Made by a program: the position numbers and the translations under genes | Notes under the pieces: model-generated | Database searches by the model: none | Seen by the model: the letters and a program-made list of their open reading frames with translations, nothing else | Told to the model about the DNA's origin: nothing | Origin: Clostridia bacterium | GTDB taxonomy: Bacteria; Bacillota; Clostridia; Christensenellales; Aristaeellaceae | Reading direction: 5' to 3' | DNA length: 64,000 nucleotides | Assembly (NCBI GenBank): GCA_017543905.1 | Contig: JAFYFC010000053.1 | Location: 47,562-111,561, forward strand | Shown: positions 8,396 through 18,269 of the stretch, one piece after another | Layout: every line of letters begins with the position of its first letter | Numbering within the stretch: the first letter of the stretch is position 1

Positions 8396-9348
8396 TGCTG
8401 AAGGCTGTATACTCCCCCGGCTGCCTCAGAGAATTTGACACCCGGCGCATACTCTACGCTTTTCACGATATAGACGGCACGCATTCGCTAATACGGAACT
8501 GGCCGCCTGTGATGAGCATAGTGCTTGCGGACGTGATCAAGCGCGGTCTACCGGACGATTTCGACAGCGAAGCCAATCTAATCCGCCTTATAAACGCAGC
8601 CGGCACGCGTCCTCTGCCCGAAACAGATAAATTCTGCGTTGAGAGCGCCGGATTGTCGGCGCTTACTCAGATGGAATGGGCGATCCGCCGCGCTGTCGAG
8701 GCCGGCACGGTAAGCGTAAAGGCCGATCCGGACATAAACAGCAAAAAAGTGCGTCTTATCTGGGAGGGCGTGGAAAAGTTTCCGGATATGCCCGAAACGG
8801 ACGAGATGCAGGCTATGCTTTCCGAATACACTCCTCGACTGTTCAAGCTGTACGAACGCGTGCTTAACGGTTACTGCCGCGATAAAAACCTTGCGCTCGC
8901 ACGCGCCAATCCCGAAAGCTTCCGCGTGAAGGGCAGCTTCGAATTTCTGACCCGCCTGTATAACGCAGGCGTCAAAAACTACTTCGTTACCGGCGCAGTG
9001 GTCGAACGCGGCAAAGGGATGTTCGAGGAAGTAGAGACGTTAGGCTACCCCATAGGCGCAGGATGCATGGTCGAGGACATAATCGGTTCGACCTGGGATA
9101 CCAAGCTTCCCAAGGACGAAATCATGCTCACGCTGCTGGCAAGGCTCCATACAGACGGCGCGAGCGTGCTGGTCACAGGCGACGGCAGAAGCGAGATTAG
9201 CGCCGGAATAAGCATGGGCGCGCTTACGCTTTCACGCCTGAATCCAGGCGCTGAACGGCAAAAGCAGCTGCATACGCAGCTTGGAACTCATATAATGGTG
9301 GCGGATTTTACGGACCCGCTCCTGAGCAGAGTATTTATTACGGAGTGA
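8395..9348 (+). CDS. HAD-superfamily hydrolase
   Basis: 317 residues from ATG 8395, which shares a base with the GH130 stop (TGATG coupling). A GTG at 8374 would add seven residues but lies inside GH130 and has no ribosome site. HAD motif I is H-D-I-D-G-T-H (Asp25, Asp27), motif II is Y-F-V-T-G-A and motif III/IV is V-T-G-D-G-R-S-E. A large helical cap of about 130 residues sits between motifs I and II. Such proteins dephosphorylate small metabolites, and coupling to GH130 suggests a sugar phosphate. It lies 3 bp before pyrR, in the same transcript. Confidence 0.85.
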   Translation: MLKAVYSPGCLREFDTRRILYAFHDIDGTHSLIRNWPPVMSIVLADVIKRGLPDDFDSEANLIRLINAAGTRPLPETDKFCVESAGLSALTQMEWAIRRAVEAGTVSVKADPDINSKKVRLIWEGVEKFPDMPETDEMQAMLSEYTPRLFKLYERVLNGYCRDKNLALARANPESFRVKGSFEFLTRLYNAGVKNYFVTGAVVERGKGMFEEVETLGYPIGAGCMVEDIIGSTWDTKLPKDEIMLTLLARLHTDGASVLVTGDGRSEISAGISMGALTLSRLNPGAERQKQLHTQLGTHIMVADFTDPLLSRVFITE

Positions 9349-9351
9349 CCC

Positions 9352-9888
9352 ATGGCAAAAAGCGCACTTTTGATGGACGAGCGCACTATGCAGCGCGCTA
9401 TTATTCGCATCTCGCACGAGATCATCGAGCGAAATAACGGCTGTGAAAGCGTGGTGCTCGCCGGTATACGCAGGCGCGGCGTACCGCTTGCCTGGCGTAT
9501 AGCCGAGGTAATCAAAGCCGTCGAGGGCACGACTGTGCCGGTAGGCGAGCTCGACATTACCTTTTACCGTGACGATCTTTCGCACAAAAGCGAGCAGCCG
9601 ACGGTGAACTCCACCTCTGTCCCTTTCTCTATAGTCGATAAAACCGTGGTAATGGTCGACGACGTGCTGTTTACAGGGCGTACTGCGCGCGCGGGCATGG
9701 ACGCGCTGATGGACATGGGACGTCCGCAGAAAATCCAGTTCGCAGTAATGATAGACCGCGGACACAGGGAGCTGCCGATACGGGCTGACTTTGTGGGCAA
9801 AAACGTACCTACCGCGCGCATCGAGCGTATACGCGTAAACGTTACGGAATACGACGGCGAAAACAGCGTCGTGCTTTACGGAGAATAA
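9352..9888 (+). CDS. pyrR: PyrR, pyrimidine operon attenuator/uracil phosphoribosyltransferase
   Basis: 178 residues, the usual PyrR length. The PRPP-binding loop reads [16 protein letters not shown], with the family motifs [12 protein letters not shown] upstream and [17 protein letters not shown] downstream. PyrR binds pyr mRNA in response to UMP/UTP to promote attenuation, and also converts uracil plus PRPP to UMP. Here it is the third gene behind GH130 and HAD rather than leading a pyr biosynthetic operon, so it must act in trans. The stop is followed by a strong terminator. Confidence 0.95.
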   Translation: MAKSALLMDERTMQRAIIRISHEIIERNNGCESVVLAGIRRRGVPLAWRIAEVIKAVEGTTVPVGELDITFYRDDLSHKSEQPTVNSTSVPFSIVDKTVVMVDDVLFTGRTARAGMDALMDMGRPQKIQFAVMIDRGHRELPIRADFVGKNVPTARIERIRVNVTEYDGENSVVLYGE

Positions 9889-9916
9889 CTCGTCCTTATA
9901 TTCCACGGCGTAAGCT

Positions 9917-9953
9917 CGCGGCAGCTCGCAAGAAAACGACTGCCGCGTTTTTT
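9917..9953 (+). terminator. Rho-independent terminator after pyrR
   Basis: CGCGGCAG (9917-9924) pairs with CTGCCGCG (9940-9947), followed by six T (9948-9953). Confidence 0.85.
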
Positions 9954-10011
9954 ATATTCATTTGGCGATACGTCAAAAAGATTCTTAACCCTATCTTCAT
10001 TTTCGATAGTA

Positions 10012-10040
10012 TTGACAGAGCGCTCACCTGCGCATATAAT
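10012..10040 (+). promoter_or_regulatory. Consensus promoter of the metal-resistance operon
   Basis: TTGACA (10012-10017), exactly 17 bp, then TATAAT (10035-10040): a perfect sigma-A consensus. The -10 box runs into the operator palindrome at 10039-10058. Confidence 0.9.
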
Positions 10041-10058
10041 ATGAATATCAATTCATAT
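10039..10058. promoter_or_regulatory. ArsR/SmtB-type operator palindrome
   Basis: ATATGAAT (10039-10046), ATCA, ATTCATAT (10051-10058): a perfect 8-4-8 palindrome overlapping the -10 box and likely transcription start. The TGAA...TTCA core is the kind bound by CadC/SmtB/CzrA repressors, and the next gene encodes one. Repressor binding here would block RNA polymerase until metal is bound. Confidence 0.85.
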
Positions 10059-10075
10059 GAACGGAGGTTCATTTT

Positions 10076-10408
10076 ATGCACGATCATCACGCGCTGCTGG
10101 ATCACGTAATGAAAGAGATGCCGGATGATAGTACGCTCGATAATCTGACCCGGCTGTTCAAGGTGTTCGGCGATCGGACGCGCATGCGCATACTGTATGC
10201 GCTGAGTCTGGAGGAGATGTGCGTCTGCGCGATAAGCGAATATCTGAAAATCGAGCAGACGGCCATAAGCCATCAGCTCAGGGTGCTCAGGGAGAGCCGG
10301 CTTATCAAAAGCAGGCGCGAAGGCAAAACGGTATATTATTCGCTCGACGACAGTCACGTTCACAGTATTATATCAGAGGGTTACGAGCATATAACGGAGG
10401 TGCATTAG
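10076..10408 (+). CDS. ArsR/SmtB-family metal-responsive repressor
   Basis: 110 residues with the winged-helix core: V-F-G-D-R-T-R-M-R-I-L, recognition helix Q-T-A-I-S-H-Q-L-R-V-L, and wing R-R-E-G-K-T-V-Y-Y-S-L. Two metal sites can be read. Cys49 and Cys51 in M-C-V-C match the alpha3 Cys-x-Cys site of CadC/ArsR. Asp92-x-His94 ten residues before His105-x-x-Glu108 is the complete alpha5 site of SmtB/CzrA/NmtR. The His-rich N-terminus (M-H-D-H-H) could add ligands. It should repress itself and the ATPase, releasing DNA on Zn, Cd or Pb. GGAGG lies 8 bp before ATG 10076. The P-type ATPase follows with one base between stop and start. Confidence 0.92.
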   Translation: MHDHHALLDHVMKEMPDDSTLDNLTRLFKVFGDRTRMRILYALSLEEMCVCAISEYLKIEQTAISHQLRVLRESRLIKSRREGKTVYYSLDDSHVHSIISEGYEHITEVH

Positions 10409-10409
10409 G

Positions 10410-12263
10410 ATGTTCAGAAGCATGAACGCGGACAGAAGAAAAGAGCTGCTTGAGCTTATTACGGGCGCATTTCTTTATGTATGCACGCTCGTCACGCTCG
10501 AGCTTGTGAAGATACCCGTAAGCAGTCTCACGCGTACGCTCATTTACGTCGCAGTCTATATTTTCGTCGGCTTCGAGGTGATATCAGGCGCAGTTAAGGA
10601 AGCGCGGGAAGGCGAAATATTCTCCGAAGAGACGCTTATGAGCATAGCCACGATCGGCGCGCTGATACTCGGCGAATTTCCGGAGGCGGTCGCAGTCATG
10701 CTGCTGTACCGCGTCGGCGAATGGTTCGCAGATTACGCTGTGGATAAAAGCCGCGATTCCATAAGCGCGCTTGCCGAATTGCGGCCCGACCGCGCGCGCG
10801 TAAAGCGAAACGGCAAAGAAATCAGCCTTACGCCCGAGGACGTGAATATAGGCGAAACCATAGTCGTACTGCCCGGCGAGCGTATACCGCTGGACGGCGA
10901 AATAATATCCGGCGCCACCACGGTGGACACCTCCGCGCTGACAGGCGAATCCATGCCGGCTGAAAAGCAGACGGGAGACGAGGTATTTTCAGGCTGCGTC
11001 AATCTGACAGGTCTTATCGAGCTGCGCGTCATAAGCACGCAGGCTGACAGCGCGGTCAGCCGCATACTAAAGCTAACGCAGGAAGCGCAGGAACGCAAAG
11101 CCAAAAGCGAAACGTTTATAGAACGTTTTGCGCACGTCTACACCCCAATCGTCATCGTTTGCGCGGCGCTGCTCGGAACGGTTCCCTCATTCATTACCGG
11201 CGACTGGGCGACCTGGGTACACAGAGCGCTGGTTTTCCTGACGGTGTCGTGTCCCTGCGCGCTGGTCGTGAGCGTGCCTCTCACGTTCTTCTGCGGCATA
11301 GGCTGCGCGTCCAGACACGGCATTCTGGTCAAGGGCAGCATATATCTCGAAAACCTTGCCCAGGCCGACACCGCCGTATTCGACAAAACCGGAACGCTCA
11401 CGACAGGCGGCTTTGCCGTAAAGGACGTAACGCCTATCGGCGTAAGCAGGGACGAGCTTGTCAGGCTTTCCGCGCTCGCGGAACGGTTTTCCACTCATCC
11501 TATTGCAAAATGCGTGAGCGCGCTGTATACAGGCGGCAGTACCGCTGAACTGATATACGAAAAAGCAGGCATGGGCGTAAAAGCGCTGATCGATGGTTCT
11601 GAGGTGCTTGCAGGCAACAAAAGACTGCTCGAAAGCGAAGGCATATTGGTGCCGCAGGATATCGCGGGCAGCGTGTATACGGCAAAGGACGGCGTTTGCA
11701 TCGGTGCGCTCTCAGTGTCCGACAACATTAAGCCCACTGCCGCCGACGCCATAAGCGAGCTTAAACGTCTCGGCTTCAAAAAGAGCGTGATGCTTTCCGG
11801 CGATACCGAAGCCTCCGCGCTTGCGGTAAGCAAAGCGGTAGGAATAGACGAAACGCACGCAAAGCTGATGCCGGAGTATAAAGTTTCCGAAATGGAGCGC
11901 CTGTCCGCGCAGGGCAAAACACTGTATACCGGCGACGGCATCAACGACGCACCCGTGCTCGCCGCATCCTATGCGGGCGCGGCCATGGGCGGTCTGGGCA
12001 GCGACGCCGCCATAAATGCCGCCGACATAATCGTCATGGACGATAAGCTTACGCGCCTGCCTCTTGCAGTAAGGATAGGCCGCCGCACACTGAAAATCGC
12101 GATGCAGAATACCGTGCTGTCTCTCGCGGTAAAGGCCGCGATACTCATAACCGGTATATTCGTAAGCATTCCGATGTATATCGCTATAATCGGCGACGTG
12201 GGCATGCTCCTCTGCGCCACGGCGAACGCTTTGCGTGCGCTCATGATAGATACGCCAGAATAA
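10410..12263 (+). CDS. Heavy-metal (Cd/Zn/Pb/Co) P1B-type ATPase
   Basis: 617 residues. It has the actuator motif T-G-E-S (178-181), the transmembrane metal-binding Cys-Pro-Cys (281-283), phosphorylated Asp325 in DKTGTLT, the P1B His-Pro dipeptide in S-T-H-P-I-A and the G-D-G-I-N-D-A-P hinge (about residue 513). Six to eight membrane helices surround these. CPC with this architecture exports Zn, Cd, Pb or Co from the cytoplasm. The protein starts almost directly with the first membrane helices and has no N-terminal heavy-metal-associated domain or GMTCxxC motif, making it shorter than CadA/ZntA. GGAGG (10396-10400) precedes ATG 10410. It is cotranscribed with the repressor. Confidence 0.93.
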   Translation: MFRSMNADRRKELLELITGAFLYVCTLVTLELVKIPVSSLTRTLIYVAVYIFVGFEVISGAVKEAREGEIFSEETLMSIATIGALILGEFPEAVAVMLLYRVGEWFADYAVDKSRDSISALAELRPDRARVKRNGKEISLTPEDVNIGETIVVLPGERIPLDGEIISGATTVDTSALTGESMPAEKQTGDEVFSGCVNLTGLIELRVISTQADSAVSRILKLTQEAQERKAKSETFIERFAHVYTPIVIVCAALLGTVPSFITGDWATWVHRALVFLTVSCPCALVVSVPLTFFCGIGCASRHGILVKGSIYLENLAQADTAVFDKTGTLTTGGFAVKDVTPIGVSRDELVRLSALAERFSTHPIAKCVSALYTGGSTAELIYEKAGMGVKALIDGSEVLAGNKRLLESEGILVPQDIAGSVYTAKDGVCIGALSVSDNIKPTAADAISELKRLGFKKSVMLSGDTEASALAVSKAVGIDETHAKLMPEYKVSEMERLSAQGKTLYTGDGINDAPVLAASYAGAAMGGLGSDAAINAADIIVMDDKLTRLPLAVRIGRRTLKIAMQNTVLSLAVKAAILITGIFVSIPMYIAIIGDVGMLLCATANALRALMIDTPE

Positions 12264-12320
12264 GGCTAAACGCATTATCTGCCGGATGGGGCGTTTTAAA
12301 GTGCCCCTGCAGCAACGAAA

Positions 12321-12359
12321 GTCCGCTGCCCGTTTTTTGGTGAGGCAGCGGACCTTTTC
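12321..12359 (+). terminator. Terminator after the metal ATPase
   Basis: GTCCGCTGCC (12321-12330) pairs perfectly with GGCAGCGGAC (12344-12353), followed by CTTTTCC. It may also act on the convergent nitroreductase gene. Confidence 0.75.
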
Positions 12360-12431
12360 CGGATTTTTGAATATCTATGACCATCGTTGTTTATACTGTG
12401 CTTTTGTTGTTCAGCTTTGGATACTTAATGG

Positions 12432-13004
12432 CTAAACAAGTATATCCTCAAGCGCGCGCTTCGGGACATAATGTACGCCGTTTTCACGGTAATAGTCAGT
12501 TTTGCCGGATTCAGGCACTGCAGTCAGGCATATTTGCTCGGATGGCTTGCCCAGCGCTATCAAAAGCACGGGCTCCAGCTTCTCGCCGGGCTTAAGAAAC
12601 TCTTTTACCTCCTGTCTGCGGAAATTGCCTATCATCAGTCCGCCGAGCCCCTGTTCAGCAGCGCCCAGAAGTATCGTCTGCGCCGCGATACCTACGTCTT
12701 TATCCGCTGCGCCAAGCTTTGGATTAACAGAAAGATCCTGTAAAATTACTATAAACGCCGCCGGATGCTCGCCCGGACGCGGCAAAGCGAGCTCAGGCAG
12801 CGCAGCCGCCCACTTGGTCATGGAGAGCAGCGTCTCCGTTTCTGCACGTTCAAACGAAATATGATATTTTAACGGCTGTCTGTTGTTTCCGGACGCAATA
12901 AAGCGCGTCAGATCTACAAGGTGTTTAAGCTCCGCTTCGCTCACGCGCACGCTTTCGTCGTACGCGCGGTAGCTGCGGTTTCTTTTTAAGAGCTCCTCGA
13001 GCAT
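12432..13004 (-). CDS. Nitroreductase-family flavoprotein
   Basis: About 190 residues. It has the nitroreductase opening L-L-K-R-N-R-S-Y-R-A-Y with an Arg cluster for FMN phosphate, S-G-N-N-R-Q-P in the S-x-x-N-x-Q-P flavin motif, A-A-Q-T-I-L-L-G-A-A-E-Q-G-L-G-G and the closing V-L-L-I-A-L-G-K-P. These FMN enzymes use NAD(P)H to reduce nitro groups, quinones or other electrophiles; the physiological substrate is unknown. An ORF start at 13049 lies in the T-tail of the gdhA terminator with no ribosome site. The ATG at 13004 has GAGG 5 bp upstream and is preferred. Confidence 0.85.
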   Translation of the reverse strand: MLEELLKRNRSYRAYDESVRVSEAELKHLVDLTRFIASGNNRQPLKYHISFERAETETLLSMTKWAAALPELALPRPGEHPAAFIVILQDLSVNPKLGAADKDVGIAAQTILLGAAEQGLGGLMIGNFRRQEVKEFLKPGEKLEPVLLIALGKPSEQICLTAVPESGKTDYYRENGVHYVPKRALEDILV

Positions 13005-13050
13005 GTCATCCTCGGTGATTATACTTTCTGCATACTGATGCTTTCGCATA

Positions 13051-13094
13051 AAACAAGCAAGGGCTGCTTTGCGTAACTTAATGCGCAGCCCTTG
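13051..13094 (-). terminator. Rho-independent terminator of gdhA
   Basis: On the minus strand CAAGGGCTGC (13094-13085) pairs with GCAGCCCTTG (13067-13058), followed by TTGTTTT. It lies 20 bp past the gdhA stop. Confidence 0.8.
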
Positions 13095-13114
13095 TGTTTT
13101 GCAAGGTTATTAAA

Positions 13115-14559
<1,445 letters not shown>

Positions 14560-14566
14560 TACTGCC

Positions 14567-14610
14567 AAAAAAATTAATATTTCAGCGCAGATGCATTTGC
14601 ACCTGCGCTG
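14567..14610 (-). terminator. Terminator of the VWA gene
   Basis: Stem CAGCGCAG/CTGCGCTG (14610-14603 with 14590-14583 on the minus strand), extended inward by a partial match, then a seven-T run 9 bp further on (14573-14567). Confidence 0.6.
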
Positions 14611-14624
14611 TCGAGGAGTTCTTA

Positions 14625-15275
14625 TTATCTTCCGCGTCTTTCGTAATCCCTGTTGATCTCTGCGAGCGGTTCGTCGCTTTCGCAGAAACGAACGTTCGCG
14701 CGCATCTTACTAAGTGTATCGCTCACCACCTTGAAATTGAGCTGTGCGCCCTGCGAGTCGTGCACCCATCTCGCGGCGCGGCTGCGTTCGATCCCGATAT
14801 GTGCAGCGGCCTCTGCCGCGTCGATATTCGCGCCAAGGAATATGAACTCCCAGCCCGCTTCCTTCTTGTTCTGTATCATCCGTTTTACTTCGCCGTATGT
14901 GTATTCGCGCGACGCATTTTCCATGCCGTCCGTTGTTATGACGAACACGGTATGCTCAGGCACGTCCTCGCTGCGCGCGTATTTATGCACGTTGCTTATA
15001 TGCCTTACCGCGCCGCCCACCGCATCAAGCAGCGCCGTGCAGCCTCGCACAAAATACTGCTTCGCAGTCAAAGGCTCGATTTTCGTAAGCGGCACACGGT
15101 CGTGCAGCACCTCGTTCTCCCCGTCGAACAGTACGGTAGATACGTACGCTTCCCCATCCGCCTCCTTTTGCTTTTCGATCATGGAGTTGAAGCCTCCGAT
15201 CGTGTCTGCTTCCAATCCTGACATAGAACCCGAACGGTCAAGTATAAACACCAGCTCTGTCAAACCTTTTTTCAT
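14625..15275 (-). CDS. von Willebrand factor type A (VWA) domain protein
   Basis: 216 residues, essentially one VWA domain. The MIDAS metal site is visible as D-R-S-G-S-M-S (residues 13-19), the Thr in G-C-T-A-L-L-D-A, and the I-T-T-D-G-M-E-N motif. There is no signal peptide or membrane segment, so it is cytoplasmic. Single-domain VWA proteins of this type often work with AAA+ ATPases or in stress/tellurite-type modules, but no such partner is adjacent. AGGGAGG precedes the ATG. It has its own terminator and is probably monocistronic. The molecular role is unknown. Confidence 0.85.
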   Translation of the reverse strand: MKKGLTELVFILDRSGSMSGLEADTIGGFNSMIEKQKEADGEAYVSTVLFDGENEVLHDRVPLTKIEPLTAKQYFVRGCTALLDAVGGAVRHISNVHKYARSEDVPEHTVFVITTDGMENASREYTYGEVKRMIQNKKEAGWEFIFLGANIDAAEAAAHIGIERSRAARWVHDSQGAQLNFKVVSDTLSKMRANVRFCESDEPLAEINRDYERRGR

Positions 15276-15408
15276 TTCCGAATACCTCCCTGGTTTTGAT
15301 TACGTCATAATATTAGCATATGGAAATGCCTGTTTTGTCACCTGTAAAGCGACAAATCAGAAAACGAAATCGTAAACAGCATACAATCGGCGCGTAATAC
15401 GAATATGC

Positions 15409-15437
15409 TTGATTTATACCTGATAAGCGCATAAAAT
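15409..15437 (+). promoter_or_regulatory. Candidate promoter of the ParB-BMP gene
   Basis: TTGATT (15409-15414), 17 bp, TAAAAT (15432-15437), 55 bp before the start codon. Confidence 0.45.
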
Positions 15438-15491
15438 ATACTATACGGACGCATAATAAAATCAAATGCGCAAATCTTTTCCGGAGGTCGT

Positions 15492-17453
15492 ATGATAGTT
15501 TCTCCCGAGGCAAGCAATAAATACAATTCAGCTTTAAAAAGCGGACAAAGATATTACAGCGAATGCGTTTCGCATGGCCGTTATCCTTATCCCGTCGTAC
15601 TTGAAAACATTTTTCCCGAAGCGTTTTCCGCCGCGAGACAAAATCTCGGCATACTCGAAATACCTTCCGATTCCATAATCGGAACCGTGGCGGACGGGCG
15701 TAAAGCCGCGTTTGCGGGTAATTTTATGCCGCTTCTGCCTCCCAATACCGAATTCTCGGCAAAATGGATCACGCTGTGCAATGCGCACCTGAGCGAGGTC
15801 GGCATTACTGATCCCATAACCTGTTATGAGTATATGGGCAGGTTTTACGTACAGGAAGGGCATAAGCGCGTGAGCGTGCTGCGTTCATATGACGCGCCCA
15901 CTATACAAGCCAAGGTTACGCGGCTTGTACCGGCGTGGAACGAAACCCCTGCCGTACGCGCATACTATGAATTTATGGAGTTTTATAAACGCAGCAAGAT
16001 ATACGCGCTGCAGTTTTCACGTCCCGGGTGTTTTGAAAAGCTCGAAAAGCATATAGGCTTCGAGTCCGGTCATATATGGACGAATACCGAGCGCGCGGAG
16101 CTTATGTCTCTTTACTGGAATCTGCGTTCAGTGTGCACGGGCGCGGTGCTGGCAGCGGCGCGCGAGAATTCTGTAAGCGAAATACTGCTGTTCTGTCTTG
16201 ACGTATACGATTATTCGCATCTGACGCAGCTCGACCGCGCTGAGCTTGCAAAACACATTCAGGCATTGCTGCCGGATCTCAAGCACGCGCAGGATGCGGA
16301 CACTTCCGATTCTGCCGTGTCAACAGAGCCGCTTATACCGGACAAAAGCTTTGTAAAGACGATTCTGGACGGCATCGCTCACCCGACGCTGAACGTCGCG
16401 CTTATCTATGCGACCGACCCCTCGGCCAGCGCATGGTCCCATGCTCACGACGAAGGCCGCATATATCTTGAGCAGGCGCTGGGGACGCAGGTGCGCGTTA
16501 AAACATATGTAGCAGATGCGGAAAACGCGTCCGCACTCATGGAAAAAGCCGTCAAAGAGGACGAATCTCAGCTGCTTATCGCGACCGCTCCCACTCTGCT
16601 TGCTCCCGCGCGGCAGGTGGCCGCGCTGCATCCGGGCGTGAAGGTGCTCGTATGCGCGCTCTCGCTGCCGTATGTGGGCGTACGCACATACTACAGCCGT
16701 ATATATGAGGCTAAATTCATATCCGGCGCTATTGCGGGCGCGCTCAGTAAAACCGGGCGTATAGGCTATATCGCGCGGTATCCGATTATGGGTGTGCCCG
16801 CGGCGATCAACGCGTTCGCTCTGGGCGTCAGACTCACAAATCAATCTGCACAGGTTTATCTCGACTGGACCTGCCTGAGCGGCGACCCGATAGCGCATCT
16901 GCGCGCGGAGGGCGTAGATATAATCTCTGACTATCCCTCCCCCGCCGCCGGCTGCTCGGCCGATCCAAGCTGGTCCACGGTGCTGATCGCCGAGGACGGC
17001 AGCTTTAAGCCGCTTGCGACCGACGTGTGGAACTGGGGCAAAACCTACGAGCAGATGGCGCGCTCCGTTTTGGCCGGAGCGTGGGAGTCCGCTTATCCGC
17101 ACGATACGGCTGTCAGCTACTGGTGGGGCATGTCGAGCGGCGTAATAGACGTATTGCTGAACGACTCAATCCCCGAAGGAACAAAGCAGCTGGCGGGAAT
17201 ACTCAAAACCGGCATAATCAACGGTTCTCTCGATCCGTTCAGGTGCATGATTACCGACTCGAAAGGTATAAAACGCGCATCAAAGTCCACAGTATTCACG
17301 CCCGAAGAGATCATGCAGATGAACTGGCTGTGCGAAAACGTTAAAGGGCGCATACCTGTCGCATCTGAGATCATGCCTATGGCACGCGAAACTACCGAGC
17401 TGCTCGCTCTGCCGCAGCAGCCTGATGCGCCACCTGAACAAAAGCCCCTGTAA
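15492..17453 (+). CDS. Cytoplasmic fusion of ParB/Srx-like domain and BMP/PnrA-type ligand-binding domain
   Basis: 653 residues. GGAGG lies 5 bp before ATG 15492. No signal peptide is present. Residues about 55-145 resemble a ParB N-terminal/sulfiredoxin-like fold ending in E-G-H-K-R-V-S-V-L (123-130), the position of the ParB G-x-x-R box. A helical segment (150-262) and a polar linker (264-285) follow. From about 299 (N-V-A-L-I-Y-A-T) to 615 comes a basic-membrane-protein-type periplasmic-binding fold, with E-A-K-F-I-S-G-A-I-A-G-A-L-S-K-T and G-Y-I-A-R-Y-P-I-M-G matching the family core. BMP proteins normally bind nucleosides for ABC import. Here the missing export signal and ParB-like part suggest a cytoplasmic sensor or regulator. 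The metallophosphoesterase downstream is probably cotranscribed. Confidence 0.8.
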   Translation: MIVSPEASNKYNSALKSGQRYYSECVSHGRYPYPVVLENIFPEAFSAARQNLGILEIPSDSIIGTVADGRKAAFAGNFMPLLPPNTEFSAKWITLCNAHLSEVGITDPITCYEYMGRFYVQEGHKRVSVLRSYDAPTIQAKVTRLVPAWNETPAVRAYYEFMEFYKRSKIYALQFSRPGCFEKLEKHIGFESGHIWTNTERAELMSLYWNLRSVCTGAVLAAARENSVSEILLFCLDVYDYSHLTQLDRAELAKHIQALLPDLKHAQDADTSDSAVSTEPLIPDKSFVKTILDGIAHPTLNVALIYATDPSASAWSHAHDEGRIYLEQALGTQVRVKTYVADAENASALMEKAVKEDESQLLIATAPTLLAPARQVAALHPGVKVLVCALSLPYVGVRTYYSRIYEAKFISGAIAGALSKTGRIGYIARYPIMGVPAAINAFALGVRLTNQSAQVYLDWTCLSGDPIAHLRAEGVDIISDYPSPAAGCSADPSWSTVLIAEDGSFKPLATDVWNWGKTYEQMARSVLAGAWESAYPHDTAVSYWWGMSSGVIDVLLNDSIPEGTKQLAGILKTGIINGSLDPFRCMITDSKGIKRASKSTVFTPEEIMQMNWLCENVKGRIPVASEIMPMARETTELLALPQQPDAPPEQKPL

Positions 17454-17506
17454 TCATAAGCCAGGTACGCGTAACGCCGCATTTTGAATATAAGGAGGCA
17501 GCCGGA

Positions 17507-18109
17507 TTGAAAATCCTTTTTATAGCTGACAGCGAATGCGCGGCGCTGTGGGAGCATTTCAGGCCAGAGCGTATAGCGGGAATCGATCTGATTGTCTCGT
17601 GCGGCGATCTTAAGAAGGAATACCTCGAGTTTCTGGTGACCCTGTCTTCAAAGCCGCTTTTGTATATTCCCGGCAATCACGACACGGGTTATACAGAGCA
17701 TCCGCCGGAGGGCTGTGAATGCATCGACGACAGCGTGTACGTGTACCGCGGCGTCAGAATTGCGGGACTTGGCGGCTGCAAAAGGTATTCTCCCGGCGAA
17801 TACCAGTATACTGAAGCACAGATGAGACGACGTGTGTATAAGCTGCGCCGCGCTATAAAGAAAGCAGGCGGAATAGACATATTCGTATCGCATGCGTCGC
17901 TGACAGGTTACGGAGACGCAAACGACCGCGCGCATCTCGGCTTCGACTGCTTTGCAGAGCTGCTTGACGAATTCCGTCCGTCGTACATGATACACGGTCA
18001 CGTGCATCGCAGCTACGGCTGGAACATAACGCAGAACCTCGAATACAACGGCATCCCGATCATAAACGCGTTCGAGCGCTACGTGCTCGAAATACCCGAC
18101 AAAGTATAA
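17507..18109 (+). CDS. Calcineurin-like metallophosphoesterase
   Basis: 200 residues from TTG 17507 with AAGGAGG (17492-17498) upstream. Metal-binding motifs of the family are in order: D in I-A-D-S-E near the N-terminus (D-x-H-G variant with Glu/Cys in place of His), S-C-G-D-L, P-G-N-H-D-T (GNHD), S-H-A-S, and G-H-V-H near the end. YfcE/MJ0936-like members cleave phosphodiesters or small phosphoesters. It sits 53 bp behind the ParB-BMP gene, with no promoter or terminator visible between, so a functional link is possible. Two terminators follow. Confidence 0.88.
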   Translation: MKILFIADSECAALWEHFRPERIAGIDLIVSCGDLKKEYLEFLVTLSSKPLLYIPGNHDTGYTEHPPEGCECIDDSVYVYRGVRIAGLGGCKRYSPGEYQYTEAQMRRRVYKLRRAIKKAGGIDIFVSHASLTGYGDANDRAHLGFDCFAELLDEFRPSYMIHGHVHRSYGWNITQNLEYNGIPIINAFERYVLEIPDKV

Positions 18110-18126
18110 ACCAAAACGAAGCGTAT

Positions 18127-18187
18127 AAAACAGACTGCGGTCTGTTTTGAAACATAACGAAAGCGGCTGTGCGCCGCTTTCGTTTTG
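18127..18187 (+). terminator. Tandem rho-independent terminators
   Basis: The first hairpin is AAAACAGAC/GTCTGTTTT (18127-18135 and 18140-18148). The second is AACGAAAGCGGC/GCCGCTTTCGTT (18156-18167 and 18173-18184) with following T. They close the metallophosphoesterase transcript. Confidence 0.8.
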
Positions 18188-18269
18188 ATATCGAGAAACC
18201 TTCAAGCTGCAAATGGTGCGTCAGGCGCAGCCAGACGTGCGTCCGATTGTGCGGTGCCGCGCAAATCGC

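Noticed and set aside
13005..13049. 15-codon N-terminal extension of the nitroreductase
   Set aside because: Its start codon falls in the T-run of the gdhA terminator and lacks a ribosome site.
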